Assembly (NCBI RefSeq): GCF_030406605.1
Contig: NZ_CP129104.1
Coordinates: 942,072 to 1,006,071, forward strand
DNA: 64,000 bases
Direction of reading: 5' to 3'
Source of the DNA: Curtobacterium sp. 458
Lineage (GTDB): Bacteria; Actinomycetota; Actinomycetes; Actinomycetales; Microbacteriaceae
In this document: piece by piece, positions 1 to 7,421 of the stretch
Layout of the letters: every line of letters starts with the position of its first letter
Position numbering within the stretch: the first letter of the stretch is position 1
Program-made: the position numbers and the translations under genes
The notes under the pieces: generated by a model
Told to the model about the DNA's origin: nothing
The model's database searches: none
Seen by the model: the letters and a program-made list of their open reading frames with translations, nothing else

Positions 1-45
1 AGCGGGTCCCAGCAGCTCGCCGTCGGCGGCGGGGCCTCCGAGTAG
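1..45 (+). CDS. 3' end of an upstream gene (partial, unknown)
   Basis: The first 14 codons are open in frame 1 and end at a TAG at 43-45, 12 nt before the next start codon. The residues (SGSQQLAVGGGASE) look like a flexible Gly/Ser-rich C-terminus. Only the tail is visible, so no function can be given. The short gap to the next gene suggests the two are co-transcribed. Confidence 0.35.
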   Translation, partial: SGSQQLAVGGGASE

Positions 46-57
46 GTCGGAGGCGCG

Positions 58-357
58 ATGGCAGCACTCCTGAACGCGCTGCTCGCGATCGGGGCCGTGA
101 CCGTCGCGCTCACCGCGACGAGTCTGGAGAGGCGGGTCGCCCTGGTGCTCGGGGCGACCGGCAGCACGGTCGGCGCGTTCCTCGCGTGGGTGGTCGCGCC
201 GAGCGCGTTCTCCGGGTTCGTGCCGTGGGTCGCCGCCGTCCTCGGGACGGCGGCGCTCACGGCCGGCTGGAGCGTCGTCCGGCTCTACGACGGCGTCTTC
301 GCCCCGCCGCCGGAACCGGCGGACGAGACCGGGACGATCGCGACGACCGCGCGGTGA
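58..357 (+). CDS. Small membrane protein, unknown function
   Basis: A 99-residue protein. About residues 1-20, 27-47 and 52-73 form three hydrophobic segments, and the tail is short, hydrophilic and Pro/Glu-rich. The ATG follows a GGAGG ribosome site at a normal distance, which supports the start. It probably shares a transcript with the gene ending at position 45. I recognise no family. Downstream are two palindromic elements and then a convergent catalase gene. Confidence 0.7.
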   Translation: MAALLNALLAIGAVTVALTATSLERRVALVLGATGSTVGAFLAWVVAPSAFSGFVPWVAAVLGTAALTAGWSVVRLYDGVFAPPPEPADETGTIATTAR

Positions 358-363
358 CCGCAT

Positions 364-410
364 GACGGACGGGCGCGCCCCGCTCAGCGGCACCGCGCCT
401 CCCGTCCGTC
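364..410. repeat. Family A palindrome, copy A1
   Basis: An inverted repeat with outer arms GACGGACGGG and CCCGTCCGTC. The left arm lacks an AGG present in the other copies, so the hairpin is bulged. It lies at the 3' end of the small membrane protein gene, between convergent genes, as other copies of the family do. Confidence 0.7.
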
Positions 411-423
411 CGCCCCATCAGTC

Positions 424-495
424 AACGAAACGCGCGCGTTCCGACATCGCACCGGTCGATCGACGGGTGCCACGTCGGAACGCGCGCGTTTCGTT
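424..495. repeat. Family B palindrome, copy B1 (perfect 22-bp arms)
   Basis: Positions 424-445 and 474-495 are exact reverse complements (22 bp; core ACGCGCGCGTT). The 28-nt spacer has its own symmetry: the core CACCGGTCGATCGACG (450-465) contains GTCGATCGAC. It sits between convergent genes just downstream of the catalase stop codon. No T-tract follows, so it may act as a rho-independent-like hairpin or a mobile palindromic element. A degenerate second copy is at 18743-18810. Confidence 0.8.
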
Positions 496-502
496 CCGCG
501 GA

Positions 503-1384
503 CTACTCCTTGTTGAGCTTGTCCTGCACCGTGCCGGCCGTCTTCTCGACGACGTTCGGGAGCTCGGTCGTGCCGTAGAACCGGACGTCCGGATGCGTGG
601 GCGGCGGCATCGGCGACGAGGTCGTCGGACCGTCGTGGTACGTGTACTCGCCCTTGCCGTCGAACGAGGGGCCGCTCGCCCACGGGCCGTTCGCCGCCTC
701 CTTGCCGTCGGAGAAGTTGAGGTACTGGTAGTTGACCTCCTGGTTCTCCTTCGCCTGCGGGAAGTTGCTCGGCACCGGGAAGTCCTCGATGCCCTTCTCG
801 CGGAGCTCCGCGGCGGCCGTCGCCCACATGTTCTGGTGCATGGTGTCGCGCGCGAGCAGGAACGACAGGAGGTCCCGGACCCCGGCGTCGTCGGTCTGGT
901 GGTAGAGCCGCGCGACCTGCACGCGGCCCTGCATCTCGGCGTTCGCGTTCGCCGTGAAGTCGGCGAGCAGGTTGCCGCTCGCGGTGATGAACGACCCCTG
1001 CCAGGGGTTGCCGTTGCTGTCGACCGGACGTGCGCCGGCTCCGGCGACGATGCCCTGCTGGACGTCCGTGCCACCGACGATCGCCGCGACGGTCGGGTCG
1101 TCCTGCACGGCGTCCTCGGTGATGCCGAGCGGGCTCTTCTCGAGCAGCTGCGCGATCATCGTCGCGAGCATCTCGACGTGGCCCATCTCCTCCGCGCCGA
1201 TGCCGAACACCAGGTCGCGGTACTTGCCGGGCATGTGCATGTTCCACGCCTGGAACTGGTACTGCAGGGCGACGGTGATCTCGCCGTACTGACCGCCGAG
1301 CACCTCCTGCAGCTTGCGCGCGTAGACGGCGTCGGGCTTGTCGGGCGTGGACTTGAACTGGAGTTCCTGCTTGTGGAAGTACAA
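503..1384 (-). CDS. Manganese-containing catalase
   Basis: A 293-residue protein of the non-haem dimanganese catalase family, which converts hydrogen peroxide to water and oxygen in the cytoplasm. Family metal ligands are visible: a Glu in GEITVALQYQFQAW, Glu/His in GAEEMGHVEML, a Glu in NAEMQGRVQVARLY and a His in RDTMHQNMW. The C-terminal 50 residues are Pro/Gly-rich, as in this family. The start is TTG at 1384, chosen because AGGAG lies 6 nt upstream and the protein begins YFHKQELQF as homologues do; no ATG or GTG fits. A downstream SDR-type gene is transcribed first, 32 nt upstream, so the two form an operon typical of general stress loci. It could also detoxify peroxide made by the amine oxidases elsewhere in the window, but that link is inference. 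Confidence 0.93.
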   Translation of the reverse strand: MYFHKQELQFKSTPDKPDAVYARKLQEVLGGQYGEITVALQYQFQAWNMHMPGKYRDLVFGIGAEEMGHVEMLATMIAQLLEKSPLGITEDAVQDDPTVAAIVGGTDVQQGIVAGAGARPVDSNGNPWQGSFITASGNLLADFTANANAEMQGRVQVARLYHQTDDAGVRDLLSFLLARDTMHQNMWATAAAELREKGIEDFPVPSNFPQAKENQEVNYQYLNFSDGKEAANGPWASGPSFDGKGEYTYHDGPTTSSPMPPPTHPDVRFYGTTELPNVVEKTAGTVQDKLNKE

Positions 1385-1416
1385 ATCGTGCTCCTGTCTT
1401 CGTTCGGTGGTGCGGT

Positions 1417-2250
1417 TCAGAGGATCGGGGTACCGCCGGTGACGGCGACGCGCGCACCGGAGACGTAGCTGCCGTCGTCGCTCGCGAGCAGCACGTACAC
1501 CGGGGCGAGCTCCGCGGGCTGTCCGGGACGGCCGAGCGGGGTCTGCTTCCCGAACTGCTCGACCTCCTCCGGAGGCATGGTCGAGGGGATCAGCGGCGTC
1601 CAGATCGGCCCGGGCGCGACGCTGTTGACGCGGATGCCACGCGGGCCGAGCAGCTGCGCCAGCGCTGCCGAGAGGTTCGCGACGCCCGCCTTCGTGACGT
1701 CGTACGGCGCGAGGTCGGGCTTCGGGTTGTCCGAGTTCACCGAGCTCGACCCGATGATCGCCGAGCCGGGGCCGAGGTGCGGCAGCGCGGCCTTGACGAG
1801 GTGGAAGTAGGCGCTGAGGTTGGTCGCGAGGGTGTGGTCCCACTCCGCGTCGCTGATCTCCTCGATCGTCTCGTGCGTCATCTGGTACGCCGCGTTGTTC
1901 ACGAGGACGTCGAGCCCGCCGAGTTGCTCCACCGCGGTGGCGACGACGGACCGGCAGTACGCGGGGTCGCTGACGTCGCCGGGCAGCAGGACCGCCGCCC
2001 GCCCCGCCTCCTCGACCCAGCGCTTCGTGTCCTGCGCGTCGTCCTCCTCGTCGGGGAGGTAACTGATGAGCACGTCGGCACCCTCGCGGGCGAAGGCGAT
2101 CGCGACGGCCTTGCCGATGCCGCTGTCCCCGCCGGTGATGACCGCCCGCTTGCCCGTGAGCTTGCCGGACCCGCGGTACGACTGCTCGCCGTGGTCCGCC
2201 GTCGGGCTGAGCTCCTGGTCGCTCCCCGGGGGCTGCTGTCGGTCGGTCAT
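1417..2250 (-). CDS. SDR-family oxidoreductase (YghA/YhdF-like)
   Basis: A 277-residue classical-extended short-chain dehydrogenase. The dinucleotide-binding motif is ITGGDSGIGKA (about residues 38-48), the structural NNAA motif is present, and the catalytic Tyr-Lys lie in APYDVTKAG. The first 30 residues (Gln/Pro/Asp-rich) match the N-terminal extension of the subfamily often found with Mn-catalases in stress clusters. The ATG has AGGAGG upstream. It is the first gene of the operon with the catalase. The substrate is unknown; the subfamily is usually annotated as glucose or aldehyde dehydrogenase. Confidence 0.9.
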   Translation of the reverse strand: MTDRQQPPGSDQELSPTADHGEQSYRGSGKLTGKRAVITGGDSGIGKAVAIAFAREGADVLISYLPDEEDDAQDTKRWVEEAGRAAVLLPGDVSDPAYCRSVVATAVEQLGGLDVLVNNAAYQMTHETIEEISDAEWDHTLATNLSAYFHLVKAALPHLGPGSAIIGSSSVNSDNPKPDLAPYDVTKAGVANLSAALAQLLGPRGIRVNSVAPGPIWTPLIPSTMPPEEVEQFGKQTPLGRPGQPAELAPVYVLLASDDGSYVSGARVAVTGGTPIL

Positions 2251-2344
2251 GTCGCCTCCTGATCAGTGGTGCGCGGTCCGCTTCGTCCGAGGACCGCTCG
2301 GTTCGGCCGATGGTCGGCGCGCCGCACTGAGCGGCCGTCCGGGA

Positions 2345-2383
2345 GTGGCCCGATCGCGCGGCGGGTGTGGCCGGATCGCGCGG
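2345..2383. promoter_or_regulatory. 17-bp direct repeat pair in a divergent intergenic region
   Basis: GTGGCCCGATCGCGCGG (2345-2361) and GTGGCCGGATCGCGCGG (2367-2383) differ at one base and are 22 bp apart, about two helical turns. They lie between divergently transcribed SDR genes, just before the -10 box of the plus-strand gene. They may be tandem binding sites for a regulator; this is inference from spacing. Confidence 0.35.
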
Positions 2384-2406
2384 GCACCGGCCCGACGGGC
2401 CGCGCG

Positions 2407-2412
2407 TAGCGT
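2407..2412 (+). promoter_or_regulatory. -10 box, leaderless promoter
   Basis: TAGCGT lies 7 nt before the ATG at 2420, and no ribosome site is present, so transcription should begin at or next to the start codon. Confidence 0.55.
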
Positions 2413-2419
2413 GGCCGGC

Positions 2420-3106
2420 ATGGACCTGCAACTCTCGGAACGTGTCGCGCTCGTCGTCGGAGGGAAGGGCTACATCGGTCGTGCCGTCGCCGAACGGCTC
2501 CGGACCGAGGGGGCGACCGTCGTGGTGGCCTCCCGGAGCGCCGGGGACGACGACGACAGCGTGTCGATGGACACCGCGTCGCAGGATTCGGTCGACGCCG
2601 GCGTCGCGTCGGTGCTCCAGCGGCACGGGCGGATCGACGTGCTCGTGGTCACGGCCGCCCCGAGCGCGCAGACCCTCGACCCGGCTCGGGGGTCCGACCC
2701 CGCGCAGGTCGCCGAGGCGATCGACGGCAAGGCACTCGGCTTCCTCCGCGTCGCGAACGCCGTGCTCCCCCACCAGCGGGAGGCGGGCTTCGGTCGGGTC
2801 GTCGTCGTGAGCGGCCAGAACGCCTACATCGCGGGCAACATCACCGCGTCGCTGCGGAACACCGCGACGAACGTCATCGCGAAGAACCTCGCTGACGAGT
2901 GCGCCGGGTCCGGCGTCGCCGTGAACGTGGTCAACCCCGGGACCGTCACCGACGAGCCCTCGTCGGAGGTGCAGCGCGGAGCCGGCGGCGAGTCGAGCCC
3001 GCAGCAGATCGCCGACCTCGTCGCGTTCCTGTCGTCGCCGCTCTCGGCGCTGAGCGGGGAGTCGATCTCGATCGCGCACCGGATGCTCGGCTCCGTCGTC
3101 GTCTGA
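2420..3106 (+). CDS. SDR-family oxidoreductase, short form
   Basis: A 228-residue Rossmann protein. VVGGKGYIGRAVAERL is the nucleotide-binding loop in a form altered from the classic TGxxxGIG. The expected Tyr-x-x-x-Lys is degenerate (the region SGQNAYIAGNITASLRNTATN carries no clear YxxxK), so catalytic activity is uncertain. Start ATG 2420 is set by the leaderless -10 box and by the beginning of the Rossmann fold. It stands alone on the plus strand; a family A palindrome follows the stop codon. Confidence 0.8.
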   Translation: MDLQLSERVALVVGGKGYIGRAVAERLRTEGATVVVASRSAGDDDDSVSMDTASQDSVDAGVASVLQRHGRIDVLVVTAAPSAQTLDPARGSDPAQVAEAIDGKALGFLRVANAVLPHQREAGFGRVVVVSGQNAYIAGNITASLRNTATNVIAKNLADECAGSGVAVNVVNPGTVTDEPSSEVQRGAGGESSPQQIADLVAFLSSPLSALSGESISIAHRMLGSVVV

Positions 3107-3119
3107 AGCCGCGTCGCGG

Positions 3120-3163
3120 CGGACGGGAGGCCCGTGGCGGGCCCGCCCCGCGCCTCCCGTCCG
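3120..3163. repeat. Family A palindrome, copy A2
   Basis: Arms CGGACGGGAGGC (3120-3131) and GCCTCCCGTCCG (3152-3163) are perfectly complementary, with a further G/C-rich inner pairing. It sits 13 nt after the SDR stop codon and may end its transcript. Confidence 0.75.
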
Positions 3164-3218
3164 TCCCGTGGTGCGTCAGCGCCCTGTCCGTGCGCCCGGT
3201 GCAGGGTCAAGATGGGGC

Positions 3219-3722
3219 ATGGACACTGCGGAGCAGGACGTGGTCGGACTCGTCGAGTACGCCGGTGGGCGGCTGACGGACCGGATGGAAGGGCTCTCCG
3301 ACGACGAGTGGGCATGGCAGCCGATCACCGGGGATGCGGAGGTCACCGTGCGGTGGCGGCTCGACCACGTCGTCGAGGTGCTCACGACCAGCCGGAACCG
3401 CGAGTGGCTGGGGCTCGCGCCGTCGACCGGACCGACGCCGGGCACCCCGGCGACCGCCGCCGAGGCGCTCGCGGGACTCGACGCGGCGATCCGGGTGTTC
3501 CTGGCGGCCGCGACGGAGGTCGGCGACACCGCCTCCGAGCCGATGGGCGCCGTCGCCGGCCCGTACGCCGAGTCGACGAAGCGGTCGTTCGTGCTGCACG
3601 TGGCGGACGAGCTGATCCACCACGGTGCCGAGGCGGCGCTCCTGCGGGACCTCTACGCCGCGCGACCGTCCCGGAGCTCCCGGACCACGGAGACGGCCTC
3701 GGTGGCGAGCGACGCCGGGTAG
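3219..3722 (+). CDS. DinB-superfamily protein
   Basis: A 167-residue predicted four-helix bundle. The conserved sections are the helix-1 region LVEYAGGRLTDRMEGLSDDEW, the metal-site His in WRLDHVVEVL and the late His pair in ELIHHGAEAALLRDLY. Members bind divalent metal and often act as thiol-dependent transferases or isomerases; the substrate here is unknown. The start is ATG 3219, with a possible -10 (CAAGAT) 5 nt upstream. The last about 20 codons lie antisense over the end of the convergent DUF6196-type gene, and the tail (PSRSSRTTETASVASDAG) looks unstructured. Confidence 0.75.
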   Translation: MDTAEQDVVGLVEYAGGRLTDRMEGLSDDEWAWQPITGDAEVTVRWRLDHVVEVLTTSRNREWLGLAPSTGPTPGTPATAAEALAGLDAAIRVFLAAATEVGDTASEPMGAVAGPYAESTKRSFVLHVADELIHHGAEAALLRDLYAARPSRSSRTTETASVASDAG

Positions 3723-4036
3723 CCCCAGTAGTCGTAGATGCCGCCGCGGGCGCTGTTCTGCCCGCAGACGACGAACACTCCCGTGCCGAGGCGCTGCTTC
3801 AACTCGGTGGCGAGCCACCCGACGAAGCCGCTGTTGTCCGTGCCGGCGGGGAAGTGGAAGGACACCAGCCCGAACCGCTCCGGCGCATCCTCGCCGGCCG
3901 GGGCGAGCCAGGACCACGAGTGCTCGTCCGGCACGACAGCGAGCACGTCCATCCCGAGCGTGGGCGTCTCGTCCGCGGGCGCCTCGCGGTACGCCCACTC
4001 CCCGTCGAGGACCACGAGCTCGGCTTCGGCGATCAT
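3653..4036 (-). CDS. DUF6196-type protein
   Basis: A 127-residue form from ATG 4036. Visible blocks are LVSFHFPAGTDNSGFVGWLA, LKQRLGTGVFVVCGQNSARGG and IYDYWGYPA, which I associate with DUF6196; no biochemical role is known. The reading frame stays open for 18 more codons upstream (to 4090) and encodes VDISHETPYETDRRLRA, which looks like real protein, but no ATG, GTG or TTG occurs before the in-frame TAG at 4100-4102. A -10 box (TAGCGT) lies 6 nt before an ACG codon at 4090-4088, so an ACG start giving 145 residues is possible. The 3' end overlaps the DinB gene by 70 bp. Confidence 0.75.
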   Translation of the reverse strand: MIAEAELVVLDGEWAYREAPADETPTLGMDVLAVVPDEHSWSWLAPAGEDAPERFGLVSFHFPAGTDNSGFVGWLATELKQRLGTGVFVVCGQNSARGGIYDYWGYPASLATEAVSVVRELRDGRAA

Positions 4037-4096
4037 CGCTCGGAGCCGTCGGTCGGTCTCGTACGGGGTCTCGTGGCTGATGTCGACCGTGTCCGC

Positions 4097-4102
4097 ACGC
4101 TA
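4097..4102 (-). promoter_or_regulatory. -10 box before the DUF6196-type gene
   Basis: On the minus strand TAGCGT is followed after 6 nt by an in-frame ACG codon (4090-4088). The spacing is that of the leaderless genes in this window. Confidence 0.4.
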
Positions 4103-4236
4103 GTCGCCCGACAGCTCTGCGGGAAACCGCAGGTTTCCGTCACCCTCCTTTCAGGGGCTCCCCAAGTTGAGCACTGCTCTTCTAGGCTGGGCCGGCACTT
4201 CCTGTGCCCCTGCCCAGCATCCGAGAACGGATCGAC

Positions 4237-5370
4237 ATGTCTCCCACCCGAAGCGCGTCCCGTGGACGCGCTCTCCTCGCTCTCCTCGGACTCGGCATCG
4301 CGTCCGTGACCGTGCTCGCCGGCACCACCCCGGCGAGCGCCGCAGCGACCTTCACCACCCAGGCCCCTCGGGCGACCGGCGCGGTGAAGGTCGGCAGCAC
4401 GATCACCGCGGTGTTCCCCACCTGGCGGCCCGCTCCGACGGCCAAGGGGTACCGCTGGCTCCGCGACGGGAAGGCCATCACCGGCGCGACGCGGCCCACG
4501 TACACGCCCGCGGCCGGGGACAGCGGGCACCGCCTCTCGTTGATGATCATCGGATCCCGGAGCGGGTACGCGAAGGCCACGCGGACGAAGGATCTCGGGA
4601 TCGTCGCGAAGGGCGATGCACCGAAGATGACCGTCGCCCCGAAGCTGACCGGGTCCGCGAAGGTCGGGAGCACGCTGACGACGACCAACGGCTCGTGGAA
4701 CCGGTCCGGGCTCTCGGTGCGGTACCAGTGGCTCCGCAACGGCTCGGTGATCAGCGGCCAGACGAAGAAGTCGTACACCGTGTCGGGCAGCGACTTCGGT
4801 GCAACGCTGGCAGCCCGGGTCATCGTCTCGAAGGCCGGCTACCAGGACGGCAGCGCGCGGACCACGGTGACCGCCAAGGTGACCCGCAGCGCAGCGTTCT
4901 CCGGCAACGGCACGTACGCCGTCGGGTCGAAGATCAAGCCGGGCACGTACTTCTCCGGCTCGACGAGCGGCTGCTACTGGGCGCGACTCAGCGGCGCGAG
5001 CGGCAGCTTCGACGAGATCATCGGGAACTCCTTCGGGAGTGGTCAGCGCATCATCACCATCGCTTCGTCGGACCGGTACGTTTCCTTCTCGGATTGCGGA
5101 TCGTGGTACCCGATCGCCAGCGCGCCCCGACTGACGAAGATGCCTGCGGACGGCGTCTTCAAGGTCGGACAGCAGATCGCTGCCGGCACTTGGCGGACGT
5201 CGTTCACGGACGGCTGCTACTGGGAGACGAGCAGCCGCGCGTCCGGTCGCTTCGAGGACGTCATCGCGAACGACTTCATCGACGGCCGTGGGTCCACGAC
5301 GGTCCGGATCGGCTCTGACATCTCGGTCTTCGAGTCCTCCGGCTGCGGCACCTGGAGCAAGGTCGGCTGA
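4237..5370 (+). CDS. Secreted protein with two Ig-like repeats and a duplicated C-terminal domain
   Basis: A 377-residue exported protein. Residues 1-36 form a signal peptide ending PASAAA. Two Ig-like repeats of about 85 residues follow, each with KVGSTxT, a central YRWLRDG or YQWLRNG and a closing SG or GD with DxG, a pattern common in actinobacterial surface proteins. The C-terminal half holds two copies of a domain with GTY or GTW, CYWxxxS, xGxFxxxIxNxF and xSxxCGxW, each with two Cys that probably form a disulfide. The ATG at 4237 is preferred over GTG 4204 because a -10 box (TAGGCT, 4183-4188) implies a leader of about 40 nt. It probably acts at the cell surface or outside; the ligand is unknown. 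Confidence 0.85.
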   Translation: MSPTRSASRGRALLALLGLGIASVTVLAGTTPASAAATFTTQAPRATGAVKVGSTITAVFPTWRPAPTAKGYRWLRDGKAITGATRPTYTPAAGDSGHRLSLMIIGSRSGYAKATRTKDLGIVAKGDAPKMTVAPKLTGSAKVGSTLTTTNGSWNRSGLSVRYQWLRNGSVISGQTKKSYTVSGSDFGATLAARVIVSKAGYQDGSARTTVTAKVTRSAAFSGNGTYAVGSKIKPGTYFSGSTSGCYWARLSGASGSFDEIIGNSFGSGQRIITIASSDRYVSFSDCGSWYPIASAPRLTKMPADGVFKVGQQIAAGTWRTSFTDGCYWETSSRASGRFEDVIANDFIDGRGSTTVRIGSDISVFESSGCGTWSKVG

Positions 5371-5384
5371 TCCTCGGGAGCCCG

Positions 5385-5427
5385 CGACCACGGACCCGTC
5401 ACGCGCGTCGTGGCGGGTCCGTGGTCG
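5385..5427. terminator. Hairpin terminator after the secreted protein gene
   Basis: A 14-bp perfect stem (CGACCACGGACCCG, 5385-5398, with its complement at 5414-5427) and a 15-nt loop, 15 nt after the stop codon. There is no long T-run. Confidence 0.65.
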
Positions 5428-5460
5428 TCGCAGCGGCGAGTGGTCACCCCGTTGCCCCGC

Positions 5461-5466
5461 TAGGCT
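5461..5466 (+). promoter_or_regulatory. -10 box, leaderless promoter
   Basis: TAGGCT lies 7 nt before the GTG at 5474, and there is no ribosome site in between. Confidence 0.55.
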
Positions 5467-5473
5467 CCCCGTC

Positions 5474-5959
5474 GTGGCGAGGGTGCTGATCACCGGGATG
5501 TCGGGGACGGGCAAGTCCTCGGCGCTGGAGCGGCTGGCCACGTTCGGTCACCGCGTCGTGGACACCGACGACCCGGGCTGGCGCGAGTACCACCCGTACC
5601 CGCACCCGTCCGACGAGGCACACCGCGGCGAGTGGCTCTGGGCCGAGGACCGGATGACGGCGCTGCTCGACGAGGACGACGACCGGTCGCTCTTCGTCCA
5701 GGGCTGCGTCCGCAACCAGGGCCGCTGGTACGACCGCTTCGATGCGGTCGTGCTCCTCAGCGCACCGCTCGACGTCCTGCTCGAACGGGTCGCGCGGCGG
5801 ACGACGAACCCGTACGGGAAGACCGACGTGGAGCGGGCGATGATCGCGGCGGACTTCGCCGAGGTGCTGCCGCTGCTCCGCGCCGGGTGCACGCACGAGC
5901 TCGACGCGACCCGGCCGCTGGACGACGTCGTCGCGGACCTGGCAGCCCTCGCGCGCTGA
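5474..5959 (+). CDS. P-loop kinase-like ATPase (AAA_18/shikimate kinase type)
   Basis: A 161-residue small P-loop protein. The Walker A motif is ITGMSGTGKSS at the N-terminus, an acidic DTDD (about residue 31) resembles the substrate or Mg site of nucleotide and shikimate kinases, and a LID-like stretch LERVARRTTNPYGK carries two arginines. The architecture fits a small-molecule kinase, but the substrate cannot be told. The start GTG 5474 gives the glycine loop at the usual distance from the N-terminus and fits the leaderless -10 box. Confidence 0.8.
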   Translation: MARVLITGMSGTGKSSALERLATFGHRVVDTDDPGWREYHPYPHPSDEAHRGEWLWAEDRMTALLDEDDDRSLFVQGCVRNQGRWYDRFDAVVLLSAPLDVLLERVARRTTNPYGKTDVERAMIAADFAEVLPLLRAGCTHELDATRPLDDVVADLAALAR

Positions 5960-6037
5960 GCCGTTCGTCCCCGCGACGGATGCGCTTCGGCCGTCCGCCC
6001 GATGCCCGGCGGCCCGAGATCGCGGAGGCTGAGGAGC

Positions 6038-6139
6038 ATGGACTCCTCGATCAAGCACGTCATCGCCACCCTGTCGGTCTGCGCCGGGATCGTCGTCGTC
6101 ACCGCGTGGGCGCTCATCGCGATGTCACCGGTGGCGTGA
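6038..6139 (+). CDS. 33-residue single-pass membrane peptide
   Basis: A short ORF encoding a hydrophilic start (MDSSIKH) and one hydrophobic helix of about 25 residues ending AMSPVA. GGAGG at 6024-6028 lies 9 nt before the ATG, a good ribosome site. Codon third positions are mostly G or C, as in neighbouring genes. It precedes the sensor kinase gene by 73 nt. Unknown function; it could be a small accessory membrane peptide. Confidence 0.55.
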   Translation: MDSSIKHVIATLSVCAGIVVVTAWALIAMSPVA

Positions 6140-6212
6140 AGCGCGGGGCGACCCGCGGGGCCGTCCCCACGCGCGGCCGGGTGACGGACCCCTCCGTGCG
6201 ATGATCGGACCC

Positions 6213-7421
6213 GTGACGGAAGGGCGCACGTTCATCCGACCGCTCGCCACGCGCTCGATCGTCGTCGACGTGGTCTGGGCGGTCGTCGCGGCGCTCGCGT
6301 TCCTCGCCCCCGTCGACCTCGAGCTCGAGCACGCCAGCATCCTCGCCGTCGTCGCCGCGGCCGGGGCCATCGCCGTGCGACGCATCTCGCCGTCCGTCGC
6401 GATGCTGCTCGTCGTCGCGCTCGGGTTCGTGCAGGTAGCCGGCGGCGAGCGTCCGTCGCTCGTGGACCTCGCGATCTTCGTCGTCATCGGGACGACCGCG
6501 ATCGTCGGGACCCGCGCCGAGGTCGTCCTCTCCGGACTGCTCGCGTTCGTCACCGGTGTCGGCGCGACGCTGTACCTGACCGTCACCGGGTTCCGGTTCG
6601 CCGTGCTCGTGAACGGGCCGCGCGACCAGGCCTTCCTGGCGATGGCGGCCCCCGCGGCGGCGCTGCTCGCGGTGTGGGCCGGCGGGCTGGCCGTGCGGGC
6701 GTTCCGCTCCCGCGACCGCGAGTCCGAGCGACGCGCCCACGCCGAGGCCGCGCGGTCCCGAGCGGAGGCCGTCGCCACCGAGGCCGAGGCCACCGCCACC
6801 CGTGCCATCGACGTCGCGGAGTCCGAGCGGATCCGAGCGGCGATCGCCCGGGACGTGCACGACGTCGTGGGTCACTCCCTCGCCGTGATCATCGCCCAGG
6901 CCGACTCGGTGCCGTTCCTCGCCGACGAGGCACGGGTGCGCGAGGTCAGCGCCACGATCGCCAGCACCGCGCGCAGTTCGCTCATGGAGGTCCGGCAGGT
7001 CCTCGGGCAGATCGACGGCACCGGGGACGCCGGTCCGGCGACGCTCGACGAGATCGTGCAGGGCATCCGCGACGCCGGGATCACCGTGGACCACACCGTC
7101 CGCGGCGTCCCGCGCACGTTCGGCCCCGACGCCGGCACCGCTGCCCGTCGGGTGCTGCAGGAGATGCTCACGAACGCGCTCCGGCACGGCGCTCCCGGCA
7201 TGCCCGTCACCGTCCGGGAGACCTGGCGCTCCGCGGACCTCGTGCTCGAGGTCGAGAACGTCGTCGGCGGTGGTGCCACCGGGGGCTCCGGCCGCGGGGT
7301 CGACGGCATGCGCTCCCGACTCGCCGCCCTCGACGGCTCCTTCGACGCCGCGGTCCTCGACGACGTGTTCGTCGCCCGCGCCCGCATCCCGATCGACATC
7401 CCAGGGGGGAACCACCGATGA
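6213..7421 (+). CDS. Two-component sensor histidine kinase (NarL/HisKA_3 type)
   Basis: A 402-residue membrane kinase. Residues about 10-165 hold five or six hydrophobic segments with no large periplasmic domain. A coiled-coil linker rich in Arg/Glu/Ala follows, then the HisKA_3 dimerisation box ERIRAAIARDVHDVVGHSL with the phospho-accepting His, and a HATPase_c domain with the N box LQEMLTNALRHG and the G box GRGVDGMRSRL. It passes phosphate to the response regulator, whose start overlaps its stop by 4 nt. The start is taken as GTG 6213 because a -10-like GATGAT lies 7 nt upstream; ATG 6201 in the same frame is the alternative. The signal sensed is unknown. Confidence 0.9.
   Translation: MTEGRTFIRPLATRSIVVDVVWAVVAALAFLAPVDLELEHASILAVVAAAGAIAVRRISPSVAMLLVVALGFVQVAGGERPSLVDLAIFVVIGTTAIVGTRAEVVLSGLLAFVTGVGATLYLTVTGFRFAVLVNGPRDQAFLAMAAPAAALLAVWAGGLAVRAFRSRDRESERRAHAEAARSRAEAVATEAEATATRAIDVAESERIRAAIARDVHDVVGHSLAVIIAQADSVPFLADEARVREVSATIASTARSSLMEVRQVLGQIDGTGDAGPATLDEIVQGIRDAGITVDHTVRGVPRTFGPDAGTAARRVLQEMLTNALRHGAPGMPVTVRETWRSADLVLEVENVVGGGATGGSGRGVDGMRSRLAALDGSFDAAVLDDVFVARARIPIDIPGGNHR

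Noticed and set aside
503..3079. An 858-codon minus-strand ORF across the catalase and SDR genes
   Set aside because: It is the catalase reading frame extended upstream through the opposite frames of two other genes. The TTG at 1384 with its ribosome site marks the true start; the rest is a GC-rich shadow.
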